DNA of 64,000 bases from JAJCYK01 sp965212195 (GTDB lineage: Bacteria; Bacteroidota; Bacteroidia; Cytophagales; Cyclobacteriaceae), in NCBI GenBank assembly GCA_965212195.1, contig CBDBUW010000017.1, positions 62,001 through 126,000 of the forward strand. Reading direction: 5' to 3'. Under the pieces are notes generated by a model that did no database searches, was not told the origin of the DNA, and was given only the letters and a program-made list of their open reading frames with translations. Shown in pieces: positions 17,487-25,958 of the stretch (within the stretch, counting starts at the first letter, position 1; every line of letters begins with the position of its first letter). A program made the position numbers and the translations under genes.

Positions 17487-18293
17487 TTAAGTCCTATAAT
17501 TTTCCAAAAACTGTTTTACATCATGATTATTTACGAAAGTTGTTAGAGCCGTTTCAATTCGTTTGGCAGTTGTCTCGGGTATATTCTCAGAACCAACAAT
17601 GTCATAAATAGATTCAATTAAAGTAAGAGGGTTGGATAATACAATGGATTCGACAAATCCAATTTCTGCACACCTGGTGAGGAAATCATCCCATCCACTA
17701 TTAGTAGAAATAGTATTGGAAATACCCTTCTGCTTAAACACGATTTTGATAGCCTTTTTAGTTTCAGATCCATAAATGCCATCTACTAATATTGGTTGAT
17801 CGAATAAATATTTAAGTGCCACTTGTAAAAACAATATTCTTGATCTAGAGGTTGAACTGAAACCAACCTTGGTTCCGTCATCTATATGTAAATGATCCCT
17901 GTGTTTTTGATCGTAAAGGTAGTTCAAAACGGTTCCAAAATGCTTTCGTATAATGGCTTCCACTGCGAGATAAAAAGGTCTATCTGCAGGATAATTTATT
18001 GTAATGAAGGTTTTGCTGGGCCAGAATATTCCATCCAGATCAAACGCCCTCCCTAATCTGTGGTAGGATCTAGGTTTATCTACAAATGTTCCAGCTGTGG
18101 TGATAACTTCCGGTTTGCCAAGTGGGCATAATGAGAAGAGCTCATCGAAGCACTTTTCTAACTTGGAGTGGAAGCTCTTAGTAGCATAAAAAGTAAATTT
18201 CTTACCTATGGTGCCATAGGGCGCAATAGGCTCTCTTGCATAGTGTAAGGGAACACCATTAAGATTATCAAAGGATTTCTCTCTGGGATTCAT
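17487..18293 (-). CDS. LAS/M15-type peptidoglycan peptidase with peptidoglycan-binding domain, endolysin candidate
   Basis: 268 residues from ATG 18293; a TTG at 18353 would add 20 residues. The metal-binding signature of LAS (extensin-like/M15) peptidases is present: HxxGxAxD as SYHRLGRAFDLDG (His78, Asp85) and HLH in RDHLHIDDG (His134, His136). These enzymes cleave stem or cross-bridge peptides of peptidoglycan. Residues about 150-192 resemble a PG_binding_1 repeat (FLQVALKY, DGIYGSETKKAI). There is no signal peptide or membrane anchor, so the enzyme would stay in the cytoplasm until released, as phage endolysins do. It lies between a LuxR regulator gene upstream and a membrane protein gene downstream, all on the minus strand. 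A periplasmic remodelling enzyme would be expected to carry a signal sequence, so I favour the endolysin reading; this is inference. Confidence 0.8.
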   Translation of the reverse strand: MNPREKSFDNLNGVPLHYAREPIAPYGTIGKKFTFYATKSFHSKLEKCFDELFSLCPLGKPEVITTAGTFVDKPRSYHRLGRAFDLDGIFWPSKTFITINYPADRPFYLAVEAIIRKHFGTVLNYLYDQKHRDHLHIDDGTKVGFSSTSRSRILFLQVALKYLFDQPILVDGIYGSETKKAIKIVFKQKGISNTISTNSGWDDFLTRCAEIGFVESIVLSNPLTLIESIYDIVGSENIPETTAKRIETALTTFVNNHDVKQFLENYRT

Positions 18294-18387
18294 GAAATCG
18301 AATTTTAACTTAGTACATTGAGGTCGTTGTTCTAATACTGCTAAAGTCCCCAAAAGGACTATTCAAGAAGACTTATGATCCTAACTT

Positions 18388-19176
18388 TCAAAGCCAGTAT
18401 CTTCTAGAAGCAATCAAAACTAATTCTGCAGTGTTCTTTGCATGAAACTTTTCGATTAAATTTTTTCTATGGTTTATTACAGTGTGCGGGCTTATGGATA
18501 GTTTTTTGGCAATCATTTTGGAAGAGTGTCCGTGTGCAATAAGTTGTAAAACTTGTTTCTCCCGGATGGACACTTTTTCGGTCCCATAAAAATCAACACC
18601 GAGATTAAATAAAGAGGTCGAATCTATGCTTTCCATCAATGTCCTTTCATAATTAGGTTCAGAAAAAAACAAATGAGATGTCTCCTTATTTTTTACTCTC
18701 ACTTCACTATTGCCGTGATCCCCTGTTTCTAAGAGCTCCTTAACAAAGCCAAAAGTTTTGCCTAAACCACCGTCAGAATATTCTAGTACTATATAACTAA
18801 TCTCAATCCATATCCAGTACCCAAGTTTATGTTTCACCCTTAAGATAAATGTATCGGTAAGTATAGGTTTTTTATTTGATCCAGCGATTCTAGTGAGATT
18901 TATCTTTTTTAAATAATTTGTCAATACAAAACGATAATCATCCGGATGAATAATAGAAAGGAAAAAGGGTAGACCATTTATCAAAAAGTCATCTTTGCTA
19001 TATCCGCTAATTACTTCAATATTATAACTAAGATTTAGAATCTCGCCTTTTCGGATGTCACACAGGAAATATAGAACAGAAGGGATAAGATCGAAAAGTT
19101 TAAAATACTCTTGCGAAAATATCTTGGGTATACTTGGCTCTTCCTTAAGCGTGGTTCTTGAGCTGGTTGAATCCAT
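18388..19176 (-). CDS. PAS domain LuxR-family transcriptional regulator
   Basis: 262 residues from ATG 19176; the frame is open further upstream but only reaches a TTG at 19269. The N-terminal half is a PAS sensor domain (PSVLYFLCDIRKGEILNLS, GYSKDDF, IHPDDYRFVL), which senses a small ligand or relays a signal. The C-terminal 60 residues are a LuxR helix-turn-helix (SIREKQVLQLIAHGHSSKMIA, LSISPHTVINHRKNL), which binds DNA. PAS-LuxR proteins of this layout are common in Bacteroidota. The gene is the first of a minus-strand group followed by the peptidoglycan peptidase (94 bp gap to its ATG) and the membrane protein, so it may control their expression. A motif related to the TcA palindrome lies about 210-230 bp upstream of its start. 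Confidence 0.88.
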   Translation of the reverse strand: MDSTSSRTTLKEEPSIPKIFSQEYFKLFDLIPSVLYFLCDIRKGEILNLSYNIEVISGYSKDDFLINGLPFFLSIIHPDDYRFVLTNYLKKINLTRIAGSNKKPILTDTFILRVKHKLGYWIWIEISYIVLEYSDGGLGKTFGFVKELLETGDHGNSEVRVKNKETSHLFFSEPNYERTLMESIDSTSLFNLGVDFYGTEKVSIREKQVLQLIAHGHSSKMIAKKLSISPHTVINHRKNLIEKFHAKNTAELVLIASRRYWL

Positions 19177-19382
19177 TTGAGAATTTTTAAGAAACCAAAC
19201 TTTTTTAGTTTGTATTGCTGAATAAGCGGGGTAGATGTTTAATATATTTATAAATTGGGTAATTATCAATCACTAGAAATAACTAGTTATCTGTGCATTT
19301 TTGAGCAATTGAATGTTTTAATTAGTGCTTTCTCATTACTTAAACAAACAGTCACTTCAAAGATGCATCTAAAGTGGTTTAA

Positions 19383-19404
19383 CTTTAGCCATTTTAGTGG
19401 ATTG
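19383..19404 (-). promoter_or_regulatory. possible regulatory site related to the TcA palindrome
   Basis: On the minus strand this reads CAATCCACTAAAATGGCTAA and continues AG. It matches 14 of 17 positions of the palindrome half-site (CAATCCCTAAAAATGGC) at 51960-51976. It lies upstream of the PAS-LuxR gene, about 207 bp from the ATG at 19176, in a stretch with no gene. It could be an autoregulatory site for that protein; this is inference from sequence likeness. Confidence 0.35.
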
Positions 19405-19606
19405 TGGGTTCTCTACTAACTTCTTAAGCTAGTTAAAGATATTAGTATCAAGTCATTTTCAGATTCATACTATAATATTACGAACTCATATCAATGGAAC
19501 TAAAATTTGGATAGCTGCTCTCTTGCTCCTATTCTTTGTCCATCCAGCAATTTGTAAACCAAACAATATTGAAAAGGAACAATAACAGTGTACGGGTTAA
19601 TAACAA

Positions 19607-19944
19607 AGGGCCGAAGTAAATGCAGATGAAGTAATCTGTGTAAGGGTCTGTGGGAATGAATTAATTGCCCATAGCGCTACAAAACCTAACACAAGTAAAT
19701 TATTTGATGAGTTGCTTGTTACTAAAAATAGATATACTTTGACAAAGTGGAGAAATTAAAACTTTCCATCACGGATTATTCATTCACTTCTTTATGCGAT
19801 TACTATATCAAGCATAAACCTTCAAGGATACCATTAGGGGCCTATATTGAAGGCGAAAATTCAATAAAGTTAAATCCAAACTATAAATTATCTTTAAATA
19901 AGACTGATAGTATTGTGGTTCTTGCCCATGAGCCAATCTCTTGA
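19607..19944 (+). pseudogene. relic of an ion-channel/RCK (TrkA-like) protein, frameshifted
   Basis: Two adjoining frames together read like the C-terminal RCK-type cytoplasmic part of a cation channel. The first frame gives RAEVNADEVICV...GNELIAHSATKPNTSKLFDELLVTKN from about 19607. Around 19730 the frame shifts by one base, and the second frame continues DIYFDKVEKLKLSITDYSF up to SLNKTDSIVVLAHEPIS and the stop at 19944. Stop codons precede the first part, and no channel transmembrane region remains upstream, although a short hydrophobic stretch is seen near 19515-19545. The pieces are collinear with such proteins as I remember them, so a decayed gene is more likely than a real 65-aa protein. 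Identification is by memory of the family pattern. Confidence 0.5.
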
Positions 19945-19958
19945 ATCATTAAATTGGT

Positions 19959-20327
19959 TTACAACCTTAATTTACTCACATAATGAGTTCTGTTAAGCTT
20001 AATTTTATCGACTAAAGGAAGTTCCATAATATTTTTTAACTGTTTAGGATTCACGGATCCCACATATGCAAGTGCGGAATCAAGACGTACTAAATTATTA
20101 TCTTCCACACCCAATTTAGATAGTTCATCACCAAGTACATCCATATTTTTAATATTTTCATTGCTGTCCATATCCAGGGATTTTAGAAGAGAGTATTTTG
20201 AGTAACCACGTTTTTTTAGACGTGGTTTTGGCTTCTTCGTATGGAGTTCAATAATTACACTTAACTTCCGCCTGCTATCTGAGTTGATAAAATTTAGTAT
20301 TTTTTTGCTTCTTACTTTTGGATTCAT
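19959..20327 (-). CDS. stand-alone propeptide-like protein, partner of the subtilase
   Basis: 122 residues, 9 bp downstream of the subtilisin-like protease gene on the same strand, so almost surely co-transcribed. Its N-terminus (NSDSRRKLSVIIELHT, from residue 15) aligns with the start of the protease (ESDKKQLDVIIQMKT, from residue 14). Its C-terminus (LPLVDKIKLNRTH) aligns with the end of the protease prodomain (GIGIDHIFINRTH, to residue 180). It lacks any catalytic domain. Subtilase propeptides act as folding chaperones and tight inhibitors of the mature enzyme, so this is likely a separate inhibitor or chaperone for the neighbouring protease. That role is inferred from the resemblance and position; no signal peptide is visible. 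Confidence 0.7.
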   Translation of the reverse strand: MNPKVRSKKILNFINSDSRRKLSVIIELHTKKPKPRLKKRGYSKYSLLKSLDMDSNENIKNMDVLGDELSKLGVEDNNLVRLDSALAYVGSVNPKQLKNIMELPLVDKIKLNRTHYVSKLRL

Positions 20328-20336
20328 TCACTAAAG

Positions 20337-21890
20337 TTACCAATAATTTAGTTCCTCCGCATAGCCCATCGCTTTTAAAACATCAATTCTTCCAAAACCA
20401 TACCTATGATCTTGACCGGACTCGCCAACTTCCTTTACAGTACTGATTAATAATGCTTGCAAAATTTCAACACGTTGTAATCCGGTTAGATTTCTAATAT
20501 TCCCTTGTTTGGATAGCAGTAGCGCAATAGCACCGGTTAAATGGGGAGTAGCCATAGAGGTTCCATTCCAGGTCGCATATTTTCCATTTGGAATTGAGGA
20601 ATATATATCTACACCAGGGGCAGAAACTTCAGGTTTAGAAAATACGATGGGCAAATATCTTTCATCAATAAATCTAGATTCCTCAATTATTTGGGTCCTT
20701 CCCCCACTAAACCCCGCAACTCTATCTATATGATCCGTTGCACCAGCAGTAAATGCATAGTAATCGTTACCAGGCATTCCTGATGTTTGACTACCATCGT
20801 TACCAACTGCTACGACTACTGGAACACCAAGCCTGTTTGCATTAATAATTGGCTTAGTATAATAATCCAAGACCTCTGCAGTCATTTGTAAACCACCAAG
20901 TGACATGTTGATGATATCAACTCCACTCGCAAGTGCCCAATCAATACCAGCTAAAATTTGTGCATCAGTCCCAAAGCCATTTTTGAGAACTAAACCTGCA
21001 AAGATTTTGGAATCCGGTGCCATTCCAATCCACCGGCCACTATTTTTTCCCCCAGCTATTGAACCTGCACAATGAGTCCCATGGGAATCACTATCATAAG
21101 CCTGCGCAGGATTGTTTTTAATTGTTCTACCTTTTCGGTCAAATTCTGCAAAACCAATCACTTTACCACTTAAATCCGGATGGTCTGGATCAATACCGGT
21201 ATCCAATACTGCAATCTTAACTCCCTCTCCCTTGGCCTGAAAGGCTCCCCAGCATGACATAGCTCCGGTTTTAGCTAATCCCCAGGTATAAGATTTGTTA
21301 TCTCTTACTACCGGTGGAAGTTTATCGGATTTATAGACTTTGGGGCCTTTATGGGTCCGATTTATAAATATATGATCGATCCCAATACCTTGCTGTTGAA
21401 GATCATAAAGCTGATCACGCGTCATTTTCATCATGACACTATTGGAACTCCAAAACTCCTTTATTGAACTTGATAACACATCACTTTCACTTTTATATTT
21501 ATCAACTTTTTTTGATATTGACTTCCTTACGACATCGGATTGTAACAACTTGTTAAAACCAGACCGTGAATCATTCTGGATCAACGTTTTGCTGGCTGTG
21601 CCCAAGGAATAGGTCGCTGCCAAATTTTTTGCACTGATCAACTTGGTCCTGCTTAAAGAACGCTTTAGTTTAGAATAATCAAAATCCTTTTTTTCTGGCA
21701 ATACGTCTTTGGGAGGAGGCGCTAATAATCTAGCTTTTACCGTTGACCTTCGTTGACCAATAATATTTGAAGACGAAGTTACGTAATCATAAAAACTATC
21801 ATCTGAAGTTTTCATTTGAATAATAACATCTAATTGTTTTTTATCAGATTCATCAATTATCTTTTCTACTTGGTCTTTTAAAGTTTCCAT
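20337..21890 (-). CDS. subtilisin-like serine protease (S8) with long N-terminal prodomain
   Basis: 517 residues. The catalytic triad is clear: Asp230 in AVLDTGIDPDHPDL, His270 in DSHGTHCAGSIAGG and Ser445 in GTSMATPHLTGA; the oxyanion Asn363 lies in AVGNDGS. Residues 1-180 form a prodomain-like region with two strand-rich ends around a long polar Ser/Lys-rich middle part, ending in INRTH. No signal peptide is seen, unusual for a subtilase unless it acts inside the cell, leaves by lysis or is a cargo protein. The gene is followed at 9 bp by a small protein resembling the ends of this prodomain. Substrate unknown. The family assignment is firm. Confidence 0.95.
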   Translation of the reverse strand: METLKDQVEKIIDESDKKQLDVIIQMKTSDDSFYDYVTSSSNIIGQRRSTVKARLLAPPPKDVLPEKKDFDYSKLKRSLSRTKLISAKNLAATYSLGTASKTLIQNDSRSGFNKLLQSDVVRKSISKKVDKYKSESDVLSSSIKEFWSSNSVMMKMTRDQLYDLQQQGIGIDHIFINRTHKGPKVYKSDKLPPVVRDNKSYTWGLAKTGAMSCWGAFQAKGEGVKIAVLDTGIDPDHPDLSGKVIGFAEFDRKGRTIKNNPAQAYDSDSHGTHCAGSIAGGKNSGRWIGMAPDSKIFAGLVLKNGFGTDAQILAGIDWALASGVDIINMSLGGLQMTAEVLDYYTKPIINANRLGVPVVVAVGNDGSQTSGMPGNDYYAFTAGATDHIDRVAGFSGGRTQIIEESRFIDERYLPIVFSKPEVSAPGVDIYSSIPNGKYATWNGTSMATPHLTGAIALLLSKQGNIRNLTGLQRVEILQALLISTVKEVGESGQDHRYGFGRIDVLKAMGYAEELNYW

Positions 21891-22580
21891 TTTTACAGTA
21901 ATTATTAAGTTGTAATCTTTATCGCTCTGAGGCTTCTATGAGAAAGTATCGCGCCTATATTGGCTTATCTTCGAAACTTATAATTTCCAATTTATATAAC
22001 CAATTCCAGTGCAATATTCCCCTTAGCTTAGAATACAGATTGTCATTGGTTTTAATGACCTTCTATTTTCGGCTTTAGGTGCAATTCTACTTGTTTGGAT
22101 GTTCGCCTATCACCACTTCGGTATTTCTAATTACAAGGTTAATTGAAAAGAAAAGTTAATTTTGTCATTAATACAATAACTAGAAATTACCATTTTTTAA
22201 TACCTATAGACATCAACATCAGTTGCTACTAGTGCTTTTAAGGTATAGGATAATTTAATTCATGAAATACCAACGCAACTTTAAATGTAGACTTTATCCA
22301 GATTATAATTAGCTATAACTAGCTACAGTTACCCGATCTCTTTGAGAAAGTGATTTCAATTAGTCCTATGACTATTTAATTCCCAAACAGTATGAAAATA
22401 CCCGGTTCCATCAAAAGTTTCTTATTCATACTGCAAAATGACTAGTTCGTTTTAATTTCTGATTCATTCTCCTTAATAAATGGTATTTATTGGCGATTGA
22501 TAGCTGAATGGTTTTGTTATAATATGCATTCTTCAAAGAAAGCAATTAATAATGAATTTTAATTACCTAAAGTATACAAG
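21891..22580. other. 690-bp A+T-rich intergenic region
   Basis: Nothing that looks like a gene is seen on either strand between the divergent protease and 268-aa protein genes. A perfect inverted repeat GTCATT/AATGAC with a 6-nt spacer lies at 22042-22059. Its role is unknown and it may be chance. Confidence 0.4.
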
Positions 22581-23387
22581 ATGAGTTTAGCCAGAAAGTA
22601 TCAAAGAAAAATTTACAGACATTATAAAATGTTAACTATATGGCCCATTGGAACACCATTAGAGTTAGGGGACATAGTAGAAAAAGTTAAAGGGGTATAT
22701 AGAAGAACCTCCAACCTTAAGGAAATAGATCCTTCAATTGAAATAGCAGAAAGAAAAGACGTCACATCCGATAATGAAGAATTTGATGATAAGGGTAGCG
22801 TCATTATTTCGGCTAAATTAAAAGGAGATGCTGCTATCCCGAATACCTCAATCGGCCTAAATGATGCAGGAGCACTTGTTGAATTTGAATCTAAAAACAG
22901 CGTATATCTAAAAGCTATTGATATCAATTACAAATCCATTGAAGATCAAATTGGTCTTGGAAACAAGATTATTGATCTGTTTGGAAACGGTAATTGGGAC
23001 AAAGATTGGTTCATCATTACAGAGCTTGCTCAAGCTAAAAGTGGCACAATAATACTTTCAAAATCAACAGACGCTAAAATTGAGATCAAGGCAAAAGCCG
23101 CAGGTACTATTGAAGAAATAGATTTGGCGAATGCCGAATTGAAATTGTCCGTAGGATTTAATAAGGGAATTGGTGCTAAAACCATAGCTGAAGAGGGTTT
23201 AACACCTCTGTTTAGGGTATCAGGAATAAAATTTCCTTGGTTTGGAGATCCAATCTTTGGAGCAACAGTTAAAAAAAGAGAATTCCATAGAACACCAAAA
23301 AAGGTATTAGAAGATCCATCGATTGTTCGCTTTAGGCATCTGTCCGGTGAGGATTTATTCGAAAATGATGATGAAGATATGATATAA
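22581..23387 (+). CDS. orphan 268-aa protein, function unknown
   Basis: I do not recognise a named family with certainty. The N-terminus is basic and amphipathic (MSLARKYQRKIYRHYKML), followed by TIWPIGTPLELGDIVE. A predominantly beta region follows, with strands such as GSVIISAKLKGDAA and GTIILSKSTDAKIEIKAKA, and a helical piece (IEDQIGLGNKIIDLF) in the middle. The end is acidic (LFENDDEDMI). No signal peptide, membrane segment or catalytic motif was found. The layout, an amphipathic start then a beta-rich body, resembles membrane-active proteins in outline only. It precedes a secreted phosphoesterase gene by about 90 bp on the same strand. A toxin or cargo role is possible from the neighbourhood but unsupported by any motif. 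Confidence 0.7.
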   Translation: MSLARKYQRKIYRHYKMLTIWPIGTPLELGDIVEKVKGVYRRTSNLKEIDPSIEIAERKDVTSDNEEFDDKGSVIISAKLKGDAAIPNTSIGLNDAGALVEFESKNSVYLKAIDINYKSIEDQIGLGNKIIDLFGNGNWDKDWFIITELAQAKSGTIILSKSTDAKIEIKAKAAGTIEEIDLANAELKLSVGFNKGIGAKTIAEEGLTPLFRVSGIKFPWFGDPIFGATVKKREFHRTPKKVLEDPSIVRFRHLSGEDLFENDDEDMI

Positions 23388-23437
23388 TCATATGAAATCC
23401 CTTATTTAATTAGACATCTATTCCTGCTATATATGTT

Positions 23438-23460
23438 AGTTCTGTATTCTAATCAGAACT
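23438..23460 (+). repeat. short perfect inverted repeat upstream of the phosphoesterase gene
   Basis: AGTTCTG and CAGAACT are separated by 9 nt and end 18 bp before the ATG at 23479. There is no T-run after the stem, so an intrinsic terminator is unlikely; an operator or a leader hairpin fits better. Confidence 0.35.
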
Positions 23461-23478
23461 TGCTTAAAATTGCATAGA

Positions 23479-24627
23479 ATGAGATATAAAACATTATTTC
23501 AGTTTAGTCTGTCACTTTGCATTGCCTGTTCTTTTAGATCAAATGCTCAGATAACTCTTTATCTTTTAGGCGATGCTGGCAAACCTTCAAATATTGTATT
23601 AGAGCAAGTTGCTCTTGATGTTCGGAACACTCCAGGTGAAAAGCATATATTATTTTTGGGTGACAATGTGTATCCCACTGGGATGGGACAGAGTAATAAG
23701 GGCAGAGATAGGAGTACTGAAATTCTCATGAGACAAGTGGACTTTATAAAGGACTCCAAAAACTGCCATATCTATTTCGTGCCTGGGAATCACGATTGGA
23801 GAAATGGAAGGATAGGTGGCCACAGCAGAATCAAAAGACAATATGAATTCATAACAGGATTGGAATTAAAAAATATTAGCTTCTTCCCAAAAAATGGACA
23901 GCTAGGTCCCGCACGTAAAAGAATCAAAAATGGCTCGTTGGATTTGATATTCATTGATAGTCAATGGTTTTTACAAAGCAAAATTCCGGGAAAAATCGGA
24001 ATAAATAAAAGTATCAATCAACAAGACGATGAGTACTTTTGGGATCAACTTAGAAGATTTACAATTGAAGCAAAGGAGTCCAATAATGTATTATTAATTG
24101 CCATGCATCATCCATTTTATACAATTGGGGGTCATGGAAAAAATAAATGGTTTGTCAAACTCTGGTCATACTACATTCCTGTCCTGCAAATTCCAGCTAT
24201 TCCAACATTTGGTAACTATAGCCCTTATAACTTATTGGTTCAAGATATTACCCATAGCAAATATGATGATTTGAGGATCAAAATTATGGATACATTGAAT
24301 ACATATTATCCTAGTGCTCCCATAATTTTTGCTGCAGGCCATGAACATAATCTCCAATATTGGAAAAAGAATAACGTAAACCATATCGTTTCTGGGGCAG
24401 CCTCTAAGACTAACAAGTACATCAAGAAATTAACAAAAGCCAAGCAAAATAATGGAGCCAGGCTTATATTTCCATCAAAGGAAAGTGTTTTCTTGGAAAA
24501 GAAAAAAATGAAAAGTGCACCAGGATTCTTTAAAATTATTACTGGATCACCATATGAAATTGAGGCTCATTATATATTACAGGATTCTGATAAATGGGAA
24601 ATTGAAAAATTCAAATTAACACATTGA
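23479..24627 (+). CDS. secreted calcineurin-like metallophosphoesterase
   Basis: 382 residues from ATG 23479; a TTG three codons upstream is less likely. The N-terminus (MRYKTLFQFSLSLCIACSF, then NAQ) is a signal peptide. The metallophosphoesterase motifs are in order: GDAG near residue 32, LGDNVYP, PGNHDW, MHHPFY and AAGHEHN, which supply the Asp, Asn and His ligands for two metal ions. The family hydrolyses phosphomonoesters or diesters and includes purple acid phosphatase-like enzymes. In Bacteroidota such exported proteins act in the periplasm or at the surface. Its substrate cannot be told. It follows the 268-aa orphan on the same strand and converges with the ParB-like gene. Confidence 0.9.
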   Translation: MRYKTLFQFSLSLCIACSFRSNAQITLYLLGDAGKPSNIVLEQVALDVRNTPGEKHILFLGDNVYPTGMGQSNKGRDRSTEILMRQVDFIKDSKNCHIYFVPGNHDWRNGRIGGHSRIKRQYEFITGLELKNISFFPKNGQLGPARKRIKNGSLDLIFIDSQWFLQSKIPGKIGINKSINQQDDEYFWDQLRRFTIEAKESNNVLLIAMHHPFYTIGGHGKNKWFVKLWSYYIPVLQIPAIPTFGNYSPYNLLVQDITHSKYDDLRIKIMDTLNTYYPSAPIIFAAGHEHNLQYWKKNNVNHIVSGAASKTNKYIKKLTKAKQNNGARLIFPSKESVFLEKKKMKSAPGFFKIITGSPYEIEAHYILQDSDKWEIEKFKLTH

Positions 24628-24665
24628 CCAAAATCCTGCCCGACAAAATATTTCAAGAATCAGAT

Positions 24666-25559
24666 TCAATTGTCTAGATTTAATAATTCTTTCTCTAACT
24701 GATCCAACAATCCTCTGATTTTTGCAATGGATTTCTTTTCATGAGTTGAAATTGCTTTATTCAAATGTGAAAGAATCTGTCCCTTAATCTTTTTCATACG
24801 GTCCGATTTACTGATGAATAAAGATTCCTTATCAAATAAGTATTTTTGTGCCAACTGTTGTTTAGTCTCATCTACATCTCGTTGTTTTGTCTGTTTAGTT
24901 TCATCCAAATCTCTTAAAATGTTAACCGCCTTATTGTGCAAATCCGCTTCATTTTTAATTGTTATTTTCAAATCATCCTTGATCGCCAATGCTTGTAAAT
25001 GAGATTTATTAACCTTAGTCTGCCCGGTGAGAATTTTCATTTTTAGTTTTGGATTTGATCTACCCAAAATATCCAAACCTTTGGCAAACTCTGCATCCCT
25101 CCGGATAGTCTTTTCACTTACATTATACTCCTGGGCAAGTTTTTGTGCGGTCGATTGGACATTTTGTCCTTTCGATTTCACATTCTCATACCCGCCTAAG
25201 GCCTTCTTATTTCTCAGGTATTTGAGACCACGATAATAGCTTAATTGATCTGGAGTAAGATTTCTCCGTCCTAGTTGGTTGTCAACCATCCAATTTTTCA
25301 CTTCCTCTTCAGATTCGAAGCCCTTTTTTAAAATTTTATAAGGGATATTAAGTTTCTCACAGATCTCGAAGCGATTATGACCGTCAATAAGGACCAATTT
25401 GTTTTTCTTATTCCAAACAACAAGCGGATCTCTACATCCTTCATCAATTAAGCTTTGTTCTAAAATTTCCTTTTCCTGATCACTAAGTGGTGTCACGAAC
25501 TGACTTAAATTTTTGTCTATGGTGATCTCGCTTACATTTGAATTAACTTTTACACTCAT
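24666..25559 (-). CDS. ParB/RepB-like protein of a mobile element
   Basis: 297 residues from ATG 25559; the frame extends 11 codons upstream only by way of a TTG that overlaps the likely promoter. The ParB/Srx-type N-terminal domain is clear: LSQFVTPLSDQEKEIL and LVVWNKKNKLVLIDGHNRFEI, with the DGHNR motif at 59-63. A helix-turn-helix follows (KLAQEYNVSEKTIRRDAEF), then a Lys/Glu-rich C-terminal helix. Such proteins serve in partition or regulation of plasmids and integrative elements; some bind nucleotide or act as nucleases. It sits beside an excisionase-like gene and remnants of conjugation genes, which supports a mobile-element origin. Exact role not known. Confidence 0.8.
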   Translation of the reverse strand: MSVKVNSNVSEITIDKNLSQFVTPLSDQEKEILEQSLIDEGCRDPLVVWNKKNKLVLIDGHNRFEICEKLNIPYKILKKGFESEEEVKNWMVDNQLGRRNLTPDQLSYYRGLKYLRNKKALGGYENVKSKGQNVQSTAQKLAQEYNVSEKTIRRDAEFAKGLDILGRSNPKLKMKILTGQTKVNKSHLQALAIKDDLKITIKNEADLHNKAVNILRDLDETKQTKQRDVDETKQQLAQKYLFDKESLFISKSDRMKKIKGQILSHLNKAISTHEKKSIAKIRGLLDQLEKELLNLDN

Positions 25560-25579
25560 AGGTATACTTTTTTCTTTCA

Positions 25580-25587
25580 CAAATATA
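25580..25587 (-). promoter_or_regulatory. candidate -7 element TATATTTG of the ParB-like gene
   Basis: TATATTTG fits the Bacteroidota -7 consensus TAnnTTTG and lies 20 bp before the ATG at 25559, which supports that start. A TTTG lies upstream with a spacer of 16 bases, slightly shorter than usual for the -33 element. Confidence 0.4.
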
Positions 25588-25622
25588 ATCAATATACCGT
25601 TCTCAAATACTCAATGAAACTA

Positions 25623-25958
25623 TCACAAATTCCTGCCAATATAATTGGTGGCTTCTTGTTGTAATTCTGCAATAGTTTTAAATCGACCTTCCTTCAAGTA
25701 TTTCGTAAGTTCCTCTTTCGAAAAGTAAAGTCGCTTTCCTCTTTTCATAACAGGCAATTCTCTGCGACTTACTTTAGAATAAATTGTTGCTTTACTAAGA
25801 TCAAGGAAGTTTGCCGCTCCGTTAATTGTCATTAGATCTTCTGTTTCCTGAGATTTGATTTCAAATATAGGATTCTCCTCAAAATATGATTTGATTTCCT
25901 CTTTGATAATTGCCTGAAACTCCTTAACAGAAAGTTGAATTAATATTACTTTTTCCAT
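25623..25958 (-). CDS. excisionase-family helix-turn-helix protein
   Basis: 111 residues. Residues about 40-95 form a MerR/Xis-like winged helix of the excisionase family: LMTINGAANFLDLSKATIYS, then RRELPVMKRGKRLYFSKEEL. These small DNA-binding proteins are typical of Bacteroidota integrative elements, where they help excision or regulate transfer genes. It lies 63 bp upstream of the ParB-like gene on the same strand. No integrase gene was found in the window, so either the element has lost it or this protein has been kept as a regulator. Confidence 0.82.
   Translation of the reverse strand: MEKVILIQLSVKEFQAIIKEEIKSYFEENPIFEIKSQETEDLMTINGAANFLDLSKATIYSKVSRRELPVMKRGKRLYFSKEELTKYLKEGRFKTIAELQQEATNYIGRNL

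Noticed and set aside
19747..19944. Independent 65-aa gene
   Set aside because: Starts only with GTG and continues the sense of the preceding frame as a channel C-terminus, so a frameshifted relic is the better explanation.
22581..23387. Idea that the 268-aa protein is a bacterial gasdermin
   Set aside because: The amphipathic start and beta body are suggestive, but the typical gasdermin N-terminal pattern and a neighbouring caspase-like protease are not seen; the nearby protease is a subtilase that is divergently transcribed.
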